Origin: Breviolum minutum Mf 1.05b.01
Lineage: Eukaryota > Sar > Dinophyceae > Suessiales > Symbiodiniaceae
Assembly (NCBI GenBank): GCA_000507305.1
Contig: DF239021.1
Coordinates: 353,769-417,768 of the forward strand
Direction of reading: 5' to 3'
Length of the DNA: 64,000 bases
Translations under genes and position numbers: made by a program
Part shown: in pieces, positions 43,441 to 55,639 of the stretch
Layout: every line of letters begins with the position of its first letter
Numbering within the stretch: the stretch's first letter is position 1
Notes under the pieces: model-generated
Told to the model about the DNA's origin: nothing
Database searches by the model: none
What the model saw: only the letters and a program-made list of their open reading frames with translations

Positions 43441-43599
43441 AAATTTCATGATTCAAAAATACAATGTGCCAATGCCACGAAAAATCATCTTGTATTTTCA
43501 AAAAATAAGGAAAAACTTCAGAAAATCCAAAACAAAAAAAAGTGGCCGAGCTAACTTTCCACATATCGATCAGAAGGATTGCAGTCCTGAGTTCCCACT

Positions 43600-44450
43600 C
43601 GACTATGCACCTCCCAAGTGTGTTGGAAATACTTTAGAAGAACGGCTGGGGGTGCCAACATCACCATATATTCCGCGAACAAGTAGCTGCACAATAAGAC
43701 CATGGCAGAACATTGCAGTTCCAGCAAAGCACTTCCAGACATAACATTGTTCTTCAACGTGGTTGGAACTGCAGCAACAAGGGTCAACAACCAAACATCC
43801 TCCATGGGAGGAATTCCATTGCCCTCATAAAACTGGATGGCACGGTCTTGAAATCCCGTCCCATCAAAGACCCACAAAAGATGGTCGTCCTGGCAGGCGT
43901 TGATCAGCCATTAACCACTCAAAAAGCGGTTTTTTCGTGGAAGAAAATGATGCACTTCCATTATGATTTGTTCCTGGGTCAATCATACTGACAATGTGGA
44001 TCCTTCGTGTTTTAACTATTTTCAATTATTTTCGACTATTTTCAACTACCCATTTCAACACAGACTGGTGGACGTCTTTTACCTCAAGAACAGTTGGGCT
44101 TCTGGAGGAATTGTTACTTACAACACCAGGGATTTGGGAATTGTTTCACCAGATATCTGGTCCTTATATCCCTTCTTTGAGTCGGAGCCATTCACATCGA
44201 TATTGCTCAAAAGCTGATCTTCCCCCAGTCCAAGTACTGGCAACGGTAGAAACAGACCTCCGTCCAGGCCAGACTTGGGAGGGATTCTCATGAAGCGAAA
44301 TCCACAAACGAGGCGTGGAGTTAGCCAAGAGTGATCCCAAACACTCATCTGGGTATGTCCAGCTGCCCACCACTCTTCCCATTCTTGTTGCAAATCTGAC
44401 ACTGGAAGCGCAGTTGCCAGTGTCGCAAGTGCCAACAGGCCAAGGTTCAT
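43600..44450 (-). CDS. secreted or membrane-targeted N-terminal exon and following exon (probably same gene as 43.1-43.4 kb)
   Basis: An ATG at 44450 begins MNLGLLALATLATALPVSD, a good signal peptide, followed by LQQEWEEWWAAGHTQMSVWD. The frame is open to 44118, but a donor is likely inside. About 43877-43600 reads FDGTGFQDRAIQFYEGNGIP and then MEDVWLLTLVAAVPTTLKN. The order and strand fit a single secretory-pathway protein leading into the possible DUF3431 exon, which would suit a Golgi glycosyltransferase. This is an inference. Confidence 0.4.
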
Positions 44451-44660
44451 CGAAAGCAAACAACATGCAATCTACGTCCTGCGATTTATTCATGCCATAT
44501 GAAGCAAAAGAGGGACTGTTCTAGGATATCCTGAATGTAGATGTATCTTGTAAATGTTTCTGTTGCTTAGTGAAGGGCTGAACAAGATCTGGGGCTCGTT
44601 CGTTTTTCTTTTTTTGACAGGGACCCACAAACCTCAAGTCCAGGTAGGTTTTTACATGCT

Positions 44661-45534
44661 TCAAAAGCGTTTCGAGTCAAAAGCTCCTCCGGGTTCTTGT
44701 GAAAAGGTGACCTTTAAAGTCAAAAAAAGGGCAATTTCAGCCAGCCCCTTCTTTCCATCATTGCTGTGTTTTCCTGTCATGTCTTGATTCTTGACTTGAT
44801 ACCTCCGGAACTTTTCTAGCTGAACTTGATCCTTTTCAAAAACCAACATATACCAGGCTTGGGCCTCCTTTCGCCGTCCTGTAAGGGTCATGCTTTCTTC
44901 AAAATGAGAGATTGGGACTGATGTGATAGCGTACCCTTTCAGGTCTTTCCCGTATCTTTCGCAACTCTTGCACCAAAGTGGCAATGAACCTTTCATGGGT
45001 TTGTGCTCCCTTTCATATGATATAGGTTTACGGTTTAAGTATGAACTCCGGCCGGAAATTTTGCGGCCACTGTCAATATCAACTGCCGGGCAGTCCACAT
45101 CACAGCTCTTTTTCATGCTAAAAATCGAGCTGTGACACCTTTGGTCAAAAGCGTCAGCCAGCGAATTCTGATGCACCAAATTGAGCTTTTGCAAAGCTTT
45201 GCATCGGATCCCAAAAATTTCCGAATGTGTTTTTCAATCTCCAAGATTTCAGCGGCAATAAATCATCCTGCATACTTCTGGATAATTTGCTTGAATTTTC
45301 GAAACCAAAATTGAAGGTCTTGTAGGAGGATTGCCCTACTAAACCACATTTTGGAATTGAAATCGGCTGATCAATATCTTTACTTGGTTTGAAATCTTCT
45401 TTCTGCTTCTCCAAGATAAGCTGGGATCTGATCTCCATCAATCCACCGTTGATCTGGCTTCCACGAGAAGACCCGAAAGAGGGAGGTTGTGCGATGAGGT
45501 ACTCAGGTCTAACCTCGAAAGACAACGGGGACAC
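44661..45534 (-). CDS. long open frames of unknown function (possible intron-poor gene or retrocopy, one frameshift)
   Basis: Two overlapping minus frames (45534-45154, 126 codons; 45194-44661, 177 codons) join through a shift near 45170-45190. The second reads DVDCPAVDIDSGRKISGRSS, WCKSCERYGKDLKGYAITSV and EAQAWYMLVFEKDQVQLEKF. Uninterrupted coding over about 530 nt is exceptional in this window. No domain is recognised. Confidence 0.45.
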
Positions 45535-45879
45535 GGGCGGACAGCCAAAAATCCACCATAGTGGGTGAAAACTCGATGGCGAATGAGTGTCATCATCCCA
45601 AATGAAAACACCTGTTGAATGGGTAGATTGATTCTATGTGTAAGCCTAACTCCTTTACAAACTCTAGGATCTTTTGATTTTGGTTTAAAAAAATGGAAGG
45701 GCGCTGATGGCTACCACAAAGAAACAGGCAAATTGACATGGTTGATTCAACATGTTGTTGGAGTTGGCCATCACAACATCCATCTCATCCTCGAAATTAC
45801 TACCCCGCCCCCGTCATCTTTCTGACCTCAGCTTCGGACTCAAAGTCAGGTAAGGAGGATCCAGCCATACTTAAGGTAC

Positions 45880-46690
45880 GACTCCTCCAACCGCATCAAG
45901 GCCGTACAAAACATACCAAGCCGCCGCTTGCCCCCAGTTGATGGCCTCCCCAGTAGCCTGTTGGCTGATGCATTGCTTGATGTACCTGCCATGCCCGAAA
46001 GAATAAAGGCTGAAAATTGACATAAAACAAGTTTGCAGGAAAAGCAGCCTCTTGTCAAAATGACGATTTCACTGGAGATGAACAACTGCGGTCAGGTTTG
46101 GATTTTGGAGGGGGCAGAATCAAAGCCAACTGATGTTGAATTACGGGATCTCACAGGCATCAAGGAATCCCAGATCAGGATCTAGAAAGACACGTAATCT
46201 GCCAGGTTTACTGCTGAGGCTGCTGGTTCGAAATGACTGGCAGCAGTGGTCGGCCAGGGGCTGCTTCTGGCGGCCAATGGTGGAAAGTGCGATGATACTG
46301 TTGAAGAAATCCTGCACCACCTGGGATGTATAAAACCTTGCAAATAATGACAAAAATACTAGATACCTGCCAACTGGTTAGCCGGAGGTCTTGCATCAAC
46401 AGTACCATTCAGGTCATGTCCTTCAGATGTCCCCATCCAGCCTGCAACTCACCCTGCACAATCTCAACCTGCCACAATATGTTCACCGAAAAGAATGGTT
46501 GCCGATTTTCAATTGTCCACCTTTAAAAGCCCACTTCCAGGTTGCCTTCCCTTTCTTGGGGGGCTATTCAAAAAGATCCACAAGATCCAGCCACCATGGC
46601 ACTCCCTGAGAATTTCACCTCATGGTTGTCAATGACACATTTCTGGTCGCCTAAGACCATAGGAACTTCCAGCACCGAAACGGACAGTCT
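45880..46690 (-). CDS. unknown gene, three candidate exons
   Basis: About 46685-46575: VLEVPMVLGDQKCVIDNHEV and then KFSGSAMVAGSCG. About 46325-46145: acceptor ATCCCAG, VVQDFFNSIIALSTIGRQKQ, then GRLRVFLDPDLGFLDACEIP with a GTAATT donor. About 45990-45880: acceptor ATGGCAG, YIKQCISQQATGEAINWGQA and then AAWYVLYGLDAVGGVV. Likely consecutive exons of one protein of unknown function. Confidence 0.45.
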
Positions 46691-46968
46691 TTTTTTAGTG
46701 CCACTAAGGGAGCGACATTGCTCGCCGCAGCCAGAACAAAACGCCTTCGGCGGAAAGGTGCTCGGTTTGTTTGGGATTTGTATGGGTTGGTGTTGGAGCT
46801 GAGAACCCCTTCTTTTGGGTCCCGGGTTTCTGGTTTGTTCAAAAACACACCCAAAAAAATGGAAAACACCAGTTCTAGCTCATAATATCCATTATAATAC
46901 ATGAGTTAAGCCAGTGTAGGCCTTAAACAGGTCAAAGTCAAACCATAGAGAATGCATGAATGAGGAGA

Positions 46969-46986
46969 GAGAGAGAGAGAGAGAAA
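46969..46986. repeat. (GA)n microsatellite
   Basis: Short GAGAGAGA run followed by A-rich sequence. Confidence 0.8.
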
Positions 46987-47539
46987 AAACAAAAAAAGAT
47001 GTGAAAAGAATCACAAGCACCAGGACGACAGGTGAAACAAAATCAACCCAGCCAGGGCATCAAGCCGTTTCCGTGGGAGAGTCAGCTTTAGCTGGGCAGT
47101 TTTGCCCCTTTTGGGTTAGGGAAAACGCCGGTGGTAGGCTGTATATAATGCCGCTGTAATTTACACACTTTGGGACTGTTTTGGTTTCTTTCCATTCGTT
47201 TATATAGTTGGAACTTATATTCGGTGATAATGTCCAAATAAAGATTGTGTGTGTTTACCTTCGTTTTACTGCATGTTGCCACAATTTGAGTACGGTGGAG
47301 TGGCGGGAAGAATTTGCCGAAACATGTTGATTTTTTTCTCAGCTTTGAAAAGTGGAAGTAATTGAATGGAAGAAACCCGCATAAATAGGAGTGTTTGGCT
47401 CATCTTTTGCTTTGTTTGACAAAAAAACATGTTTTTGTTGATAGAAGGCCAAAAAGACATGCTTTTGGTACACCCAACACCACATGACCCTGGGAAGAAT
47501 CAAGTCTGGCGAAATCTTTGATTCTGGTACATTTAATGT

Positions 47540-48890
47540 AGAAAACCATGTCCTCTTTTACACAAATTCATACTATCATCTAAAATGTACTGCAGCAACT
47601 CATAACTCTTTGTTCTTCTCACTTGCGTGAGAAAGTCTATCATCAACATTGCCAACGACCGCCGAAAAACCCAGCGGTTTTGCTGGCAACTCAATGCGGC
47701 AGGTGCATTCTGAATGCACCGATCCCATTGATTTTGAGATCCAGTTTGATCAATTTTGACACATCTACTTCCTCTGTCAAGTTCAACTGATTGCACAGTT
47801 TCATCCATTAAGACACAAGTTTCAACCTGAAGGAACAGTTGACTATCAGATTCATTTGTATTAGCCCATTTTTTGGCGGGGGTATCAGGGTATCTTAGTT
47901 TTCCTTCACATGGTTATGGGAGGAAACAAATGAATCAACTGCACCTCCAACTCTTGCCACCGCTGCAGGAGCGACATGTGGGGCTTCTGCTGGTTAGTTT
48001 GGATCGGTGGATTCATCAAATGCAAACCTTGTAACCGAGGTTCAATTTGAATGCTCAGTCTTAGAATTTCGACTCTAGAATTTAGATACATCTCCATACC
48101 ATCCCTTACAAAGAAAAATCCGCGGACTCATTCGTTTCAATTCTTAGCCTCGTTAGGAACGATGCCTTTAAACCCATCAAGAAGTCATGCGAAAGCTTCC
48201 TTGCGAACGATGCTGCTAGCCAAAAAACTTCGGACAAAGATTGTGTCGAACTCTACTTTCCAGAATAAGCAGGAGCACTGTACAGAGAGCCTCTGTTCAA
48301 AGAATCGTGCTCTTTGCAGTTGCACGATTCGTGCTGAGAAGTTTTTTAATGGCGCTGTCTTCATCTCCATGCACACATTTACCTTGTTCAAAAATGGAAT
48401 TGGAGTCATGGGCCACATGCTAGTTTCAGCTTGTGGTACAGGCTTTGTTGCATCACCGTGCTTTTTCTATAGCAGCTGCTCAAAGATACACGTGTTCGAC
48501 GCACTGACTCTGAGATGGCAGGAAACCATTGTGAATTGCGATGTCAAGTTGCCACAAAGAATCAGGATTCTGTGAAGGCTGCATTTGCAGCCCCAATTAG
48601 ACATTTACAAAGCTTCACGTGTTTTCACATGTTGCTTCAATGTTGGTCTCAAGGGACTCTGGATCTAGTTCTCCAAAATACAACCTATCACCAACATGGT
48701 GGGGTCCAAGATTTTTCCAATTTTCACAGATCGAAAAACCTGCTGCATTCAACGGTGCTTCCCGCATTGGAACCCAATTGGAACCCACCTTTTGGAATTC
48801 ATCAAAGACGGGAATGATTGCGAATGTTGGCCTCATGGTGGAGATCCGCTCGGCCTCGGTCGGTAGATAAGGCGCACAATTTTGGGGAGC
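47540..48890 (-). CDS. cluster of long anonymous exons
   Basis: Minus frames with clear coding character: 48890-48615 (YLPTEAERISTMRPTFAIIP, DRLYFGELDPESLETNIEAT), 48400-48185 (SARIVQLQRARFFEQRLSVQ, then FVRSFLASSIVRKEAFA and a stop, then LLDGFKGIVPNEA), 48097-47906 (LQGLHLMNPPIQTNQQKPH) and 47808-47540 (VELDRGSRCVKIDQTG, RRTKSYELLQYILDD). A plus frame 48051-48575 is also open but less convincing. These exons are longer than elsewhere. They could be a gene, a pseudogene or a mobile element relic. Confidence 0.35.
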
Positions 48891-50569
48891 TGCAAATCTT
48901 CTTATTCTTGAAGGAATACGAGAACTTGATGCTACTTGAGTACTTGAGTTTACACAGTTTACAGATCTTTTGAACTTCAAATTTCACCAACCAGTGGAGT
49001 ATAAAACTCAAGGCATCCTTTGGCTGTGAATTGTTTAAGCATCCTTTGGGCTTTATAATCATGACGCATCCTTTGACTGAAAAAACCACAGATCCCCCCC
49101 CAAAAAAAAAAAAACACGGGGGGTGGCATCAGGAATTGCGACAGCCACCTCCCCCCAAACCGTTACCCTACTCCCCACAAAAAATAAAACGATTTCTCAC
49201 CGAAACCCCACGTGATTTCTCCTCATTTTTTTTCAGTTTTGATGCTGAGTCTTTTTCCCTCCCAACATGTAAACAACAACGCTTTCGTAATACACTGCCA
49301 GCTTTCATGAGACATTCATCAATGTGCCAACTTAGCAACAGCAAAATAAATGACAGAACATGAAATGAACGCATTTAATTGTGCATGTATAGTTCTCACC
49401 TGGCTTATCCTGTCCCGGCTATATGGGTGTCTAATCCCCATCTCCCTAAGAGCCCAACGCTGCTGGTGGTGCAGTTGCATTCCATGTTCTTTTGGTGGTC
49501 AATTTCTTCTTACCTGGATTGGATGCCTGACAATCCCGAGTCACCCATTCCAGAAGGCTTCAACCGTCACCACAACCGAAATCTGCAGTTCGAGAATTTC
49601 GTAACAAATCAAGACGGCCTCCTCCAAGACGACCGCTGCGGCAGCACGATTGTGATCTAAGAACTGCCTCATCCTTGGCATCCGAAAATCCACCGAGTCC
49701 GACTGGTGACTCGACGAGTCGTGAAAAAGTAGCCTACAAAACGCCAAAGGTAAAATGGTGCCACCCTGAAACTTTTGGCAGCATTTCCGGGCTAAGGAAG
49801 CAGCTCATCCAATTCTGGCCAAATTCTGAAGACCGAGCCTTGCAAGAACAAAATGAGACTCGAAAAGCGAGTTCGTCTTCAGCTTTCAAAATCCACGGAA
49901 AGGACCTAAGAACCAAAGAAAACGATTGAAAATGGATTACAGTAATTCATTAATGGCCTCCTTCATTCATTCAAATTTTGCAGCATTTTTGTGCGTTCGC
50001 GTTCGAGTGGCTGGTGAATGGAATGATGACAAAGTCAATGAAACCCAGCAAGGACCTTGGCTACAGCCATGCTTTTTATGCAAACTAATCCCTTTGAAAG
50101 CTTCGAATCTGTCAATGTCCCCTGTCCACCAAACAAAAATCCCACATCACACATGACCTATGAATCAATGCAACAAAATTGAAGTTTAATACAGAAATGT
50201 GATGGCCAACTTGATAAAACCAGGCACAACAAACACAACAAAGTGTTTCACTACACAGCAGTGTTACGTCAAACTTAGCACATGACTTGGCTGCTGTCTG
50301 GGGCTCACGTAGGCCCGACATGAAAGAGGTAACCTTGAAGTTCACACTGTCTTCACTCCAAAAATGCAGCACCGACAAAGATTAATTGTTGAATCCGTGT
50401 GTCTGATGTACAGACACAAGTATAATAACCATATATCATAAATTTTACGCGTGGATATACATATATACATACATGCATATACGTGGGTGTGTTTCCTTGT
50501 CGCGTGTCCAGGGTGCCTCCATACAGTATGGTCCCTGAACCTGTACTACGAGTACTATCGAGTACTGGT

Positions 50570-50587
50570 ACTAGTACTAGCAGTAGT

Positions 50588-50622
<35 letters not shown>

Positions 50623-50830
50623 TCGTCTTCTTCTTCTTCGTCGTCGTCGCAGCAGCAGCAGCAGTAGAACTAGGAGTAGTCGCCGTCGTCACCATAGTAG
50701 TGGTAGTACTAGGAGTAGTTGTAGAAGTCGTAGTAGTATATACGACGACTACCGCGCATAATAATAACTAGGACTACTACGACCACTACTACTGCTACTG
50801 CTCCTGCTCCTGCTGGTAGGACCACTAGGA
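50570..50830. repeat. mixed trinucleotide microsatellite (AGT, AGC, CTT, CGT, CTG)
   Basis: About 260 bp of interrupted triplet repeats 3' of the last placed phosphodiesterase exon, presumably in an intron or downstream. The poly-Ser, poly-Arg and poly-Val frames are artefacts. Confidence 0.9.
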
Positions 50831-50884
50831 CCACTAGAACCACCACACACCAACAGCCCACAAAGGGGTTGTTGGATACCATAC

Positions 50885-53800
50885 CTTTTGGCAGGAGGGG
50901 GGCGCAGCAATATATGATAGGTAACCTTTGTCGCATACATTGCCAGGTTGAAAAGGTATGGCCAAAGTATACGTAGCACATGACACAATACACCAAGGAA
51001 AATCTCTTTGGAGATTTGAACCCGTTGATGTCAAGCAGAGAGTGCAAGAAGTTTCAGGCCCAGGCTGGCAAACCAAGCTCTGCTTCTTTCTCTGCCTGCC
51101 AAGTACATTGAACATTATCGAACCCTCCTTACATGGGGACTGCATCTGACAAGTTAGCATTGGATGCACCTGCAAAGAAAATTCTTCGTTGAGGCATGCA
51201 CACCACCTGTTTACGTGTCACAAGTTGCGGCAAAAGAGTGCTTCAACAACTTGCATCGCTTCATGCTGCAATGCTAAAAGCGGTTGTAAATCGCCACGCT
51301 AAGCTTTGAGCTTTTGGGATGGGGCGCTGGGCATAAATGGATTGCTAATGTCAGCCTGGTGCTTCACGAAACCATCCATGACATCCAAAAAAAAACGGTG
51401 CCAAATTGGCGTTTCAGCAGAAGCTTCCCTGGGTTCACCGGCTGCATGAAGGACCACTTCGACCAGGAACTGACTCTGCGATTCTGAATCTTCGCCCCTG
51501 CAGGTTTCATCCGGTGTAGGGATACCATATTCAAGAAGGGAAGAAGCCGGTTGCAATGATATGACACTATATAACAGAAAATAAGCTGGCATCGAATCAA
51601 TATCAGCTTTGCACAAAAGACACTTGCAAGGGTTCAACCCATCTCAGCTTGTCAGGGCTTCAGAGGATCGAAATGCAAGCCATTCTTTCATCTTCCTTGA
51701 GGCCAACACACTTCGAATTCTTTCAAAATGGTGACCTCAGCATGGATACCAACATCTCGTTACCACCTTTTGTTTCAGATCTTCGGATCTGAAAAGTCTT
51801 TTTTTGGAACCCCAAAATGGCCATTGTGGTGGAAAAATCAAGAAACCGGTGCCATTTGAAAGTGTACCAAAAAAAACGAGAAGAAAAACAGATCCACATC
51901 ACCTCCTTTAAGTTCCAAGTCAATGAGGCCAGTGCATGCTGCCCATGATGTTTCATATCAGTAGCAAGGATGCCTCAAGTCACGAAACACTGTCCCAAGA
52001 AGAACCCTCATAGCAGGTTGGTTGGCGGTCAGGTTTTTCGGTACCAGACCTGCAATCATTCTCTTTCGAATGAGGTTGTAGTTTACCTGATCGAGGTCCT
52101 TAGTCCCAAAAGGCTTGTGGGATTTGGAAACAGACATGGAATAGGGATCCCATGTGGAACGTGTACGCTCGAAGCGTGTACGATGTATGTATATATGCTA
52201 TATATATATATATAGGTATGTATGCTTGCAGAAAGCAAAATGTACTGGCGCAAGTGACTATGTTTAGAACCAAGAGATCAGGGTGAGAACAATCAAATGG
52301 GAAGATCGGAAACAGATCTGAAATTGCTGTGGCAACAGATCCAAAACGTCAAGATCCCACCTGAAAAAAGTTGCACTCAGCCTTGTTGAGAGCCAATTCG
52401 AAGGTCCTTGAAGCAGAATCAAGAGGTGTGATTTCTCGTCGCAAATCCACAGCAATCTTCAACCTTCCATACAACCCTGAGGTAACTGCCACTGTATTGC
52501 TGTACCCAATATATATATATATAACCCTTATTTTTTTCTGCCTGGCACAGTGGTGATTCTCCAAGGGCGAAGAATCATTGTATCGGAGCCTGAGCTCGTT
52601 CAATGGAAGCATTTAGAAAATGGCCAAAGATTCTCAGGCCCGCCCTGAATTCCCTTGTGCACTCGAAACTCCTGAGACTTCGGCGCAAGTTCACTGCGTG
52701 TCATGATCTCAAAGGCATTGTTGTACCTCGCACCCAGATAGTGATTGTTTTCGTGCCATCATGGATGCTGACAGCGAGAGAATGAAGAAGTATTTTCTTA
52801 AGACTAACAGTAAGACTACCACTAACAACAGCAGCTACCTGCTGCAGCACTCATTTTCTCTTTTGTGGAAGAGCCGACTTCAAATACTTCGCACCCTCCA
52901 CAAATCCGGACAATATTGGGGCACCCTCGATGATCCACATCGTGACAAAGTGCAGCCATCTGAGCATCGCAGCCCATGAGATCAATATGTAACCAGGTGG
53001 CATGACGACACAAAAACTTCCAGTTTCTCCAAGCTCCAGACAAGCATGGCAAACATCTCAGCGTGGCCCAAATGCTTGGGCAACCCTGCGACCTGACCAT
53101 TTCTTTGTGATCTCTACCAACCAAGTCCCAACACAGCCCCTGTGCCATGGAGAACAATGGAATCCCACCGACTGAGGCCTGAATCATCTTGAAGGTGTAG
53201 TGTAGTGTGGACATTCCATGGTGAAAGTTGTGGAACCTTCACAAGCTTCGCAATTTAGCATCACGGGTCACTCCCACAACATTGTGGTCACCAAGGGCCA
53301 GAATCATCAGACTAAGTGAATAGGGAGGTTTATTGGGTCAGAACAAGTTCCTGCAAGTAGGATGCTCAAGGCGCTGAGCACGGCACGGTATTGCTCTATA
53401 GCTTGCTTTTACTTCTTGGAAGAAATGGAGAAGCACACCTTAGGGCCGTCTCAGAGGGGATTCTGTTTTGCTAATGGTACCAATGGCTCCTTGCCAACCA
53501 ATCCATGACTACTTGTGTTATTTTTCTTGATTTTTGGATCAATCGAACCATTTCAGAATTTCATTTGTGCAAGTAAATTCACCTTGGGCACTTGTTCCCC
53601 CAGCTACAGCTACACTACCCCACGAATCGCCACTGGATAACCACACTGAAATGGCACCATCTCTGCCTCAAAAACCATCCGAATTGCCAGTCAGAAAAAA
53701 GCTGGGTGCAGGTGCCAGGAGCAATTGTGACATTGTCAAAAACGTCCAGCCTGAGAAGAATGCTGTTTTTCTTCAAGTGAAAGGTTCGGTGAATCAAACC

Positions 53801-54119
53801 ACAAGATGAAACAAACGGCCAGCAAATTATGTCGGTACTGTATATCCCATAGTAGTTAGGATCACAACTTCAGTTTGCAACGCCATGACATCTTTGGCAG
53901 GATACAAACAAACTGAGACAAGGACAAATGTAGTGAGTTGATCAGAAGGGTAATCTCATCTTGCGGTGTCATCGCCTTATCCCGCAGTTATATCCACATG
54001 GATCAGCAAGGAGCCGAAGCTTTGTTGCAACCAAGTCAACAAGCCCATCTCTTGGGTTGCAGACCCAGTAATCAATGCTCCACTCTTTGACATCTGCATA
54101 TGCTGCTGGGGTCAGATTC
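50885..54119 (-). CDS. class I 3',5'-cyclic nucleotide phosphodiesterase (PDE) catalytic domain
   Basis: Hydrolyses cAMP or cGMP using two metals held by an HD-type site. Exons: 54119 to about 54030 (AAYADVKEWSIDYWVCNPRD GLVDLVATKL), 53236 to about 53178 (FHNFHHGMSTLHYTFKMIQ), about 52985-52889 (MAALCHDVDHRGCPN), 52589-52542 (LRYNDSSPLENHHCA), 52406-52361 (TFELALNKAECNFFQ), 52086-52050 (VNYNLIRKRMIA), 51973-51903 (GILATDMKHHGQHALAS), about 51495-51443 (SQSQFLVEVVLHA), 51355 to about 51310 (ADISNPFMPSAPSQ), 51095-51066 (AEKEAELGLP) and 50925-50885 (YLSYIAAPPSCQK). The metal ligands of the family (HNxxH, HDxxH, ADISN) are all present. The residue that sets cAMP or cGMP preference is not in the placed exons. 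The region between 54.0 and 53.2 kb, and both termini, are unresolved. Frame joins use GT and GC donors. Confidence 0.9.
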
Positions 54120-54289
54120 CTGGTTGCAAAAAAAAATGTCCACATTCTTGCGCCACAACCAATCAACAATGTAATAAGCACTCCCACCGCGTGCCTGACG
54201 CTCTGGGCATCTGCATCAGAAAGCATCTGGGCACCGGTGGGAATGTCAGCAAGAAAAACCACAAATCTCAAAGTTGAAGCAAGGTCCAT
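53965..54289 (-). other. possible upstream PDE sequence with hydrophobic segments
   Basis: The frame into the first placed PDE exon runs back to 54289 and contains HAVGVLITLLIGCGARMWTF. If this is retained coding it would be a membrane segment, as in many protist PDEs. If the CAACCAG acceptor before 54119 is used, it is intron. Confidence 0.25.
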
Positions 54290-55235
54290 TGAAACTGAAA
54301 ACCCTACTCTTCCTTTTGAATTCTTAAGCTCCTCTTAGGACTCTTTAAAGTGGATTCCAGCAGAGCTTTTAAAAGTTGAGTACTATGCCTTTCGAAACTT
54401 GTTGAAAAGACTCTTGCTTTCCCCTCAAGTCCCTCGATTTCAGTGCCCGGGCGAGGGTTGCATGGGTCTGAAAATTCAAGGCCTCAGCTTTTCCCCATCT
54501 TCATCCAATTCGAACGCTAGCAACTGACAATGCAAAGATGTTTCTCAATGTCCTATCAGGCTAGAAAGGCACAATGCTGTTTTCAAAACAGCAAGAACAT
54601 CAGCTACTGGGCTGCCTACAGAAGCCACATGTCCCACAAAACGGTGAACGGTGGCTGTTTCTTTGGAGGGACCTTTCCGTTCCTGGCAAAGTACCGTCTC
54701 GCAGCGTCCATCATGGATCTTTGAAAGAAATCACACCTTCAGTTCACCTTTCAGTTACATAATGGACCCATCAAACAAGAAAAAGGCGAGCAATTTCAGC
54801 TCTTTTCAATCAGATTTTCCTTGGTTTGAGTGGCTTCAAACTCAAAAAAAAACACGGACACAACTGAATCTAAAAATGCTCGAAACACCTGGGAGGTGCC
54901 CCCTCTGCTTCTTGCATTCACAGCCTTCCGAGGCATCCAAATGAACGGAGACAGTTTCTGTAGTTTTTTGATCTTCTTTGCTTCCTACGTCTGGAGCTAA
55001 GATGGAAAATGGTGTTGAAAAAATACAAGAATATACTATTTTATGAATATAACTTATGACTTCCTATAACTTGCTTTCCTCTGATAAACCCCATTGAACC
55101 TTGATTTTCTTTTTGCTTGGTCTTAAAGTTTCGCATCCAAACATGTCCAACCTCTGCGGTGAAATATTCGGAGATCAGCTCTTGGTCGTCCTGGAGGTTG
55201 TTGCTCATGTTTAAAAAAATGGCTGATTGGTAGCT

Positions 55236-55327
55236 AAGGTTGGTGGTTTTCTAGTCATGAATTCTCCTTTCCTAGAACTCCTGTTCAAAGAGGCGAATGT
55301 GTAAAACCACCAACTTTCAAACATGAA
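55236..55327. mobile_element. short inverted-repeat element, TTGGTGGTTT family (copy 3)
   Basis: AAGGTTGGTGGTTTT (55236-55250) and AAAACCACCAACTTT (55313-55327) match as inverted arms at 14 of 15. The interior is not obviously shared with the other two copies. Confidence 0.55.
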
Positions 55328-55639
55328 AAATCATGACCTCGCGAATTTGACGCTGCAGAGTTGTTCCAACCGGCGAGTTGTTTTTTGTTAATACAATCAA
55401 ATCAACGACTGTAGGGATCTCTATTTAACGAAACCGGTCTCAGTGTCATGAAATGTCACAAGGGTTTTGAACCCTCGTCAGACTCGTCAGATCAAGATTT
55501 CCAAATCGCAACGAAAAAAAGCTCTCCTTCTTCATAGTCTTGGAGCCGCCGCTAGAGTCATTCTCACGCTCCAACAATGCCTGGCATTTCATCACCCAGT
55601 GAAAAGTCCACGGTTTTTGGGCATCGTTTTGGGTCTCCC

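Noticed and set aside
48051..48575. Plus-strand frame of 174 codons
   Set aside because: Overlaps more protein-like minus frames and would be the only plus gene; kept only as a remark.
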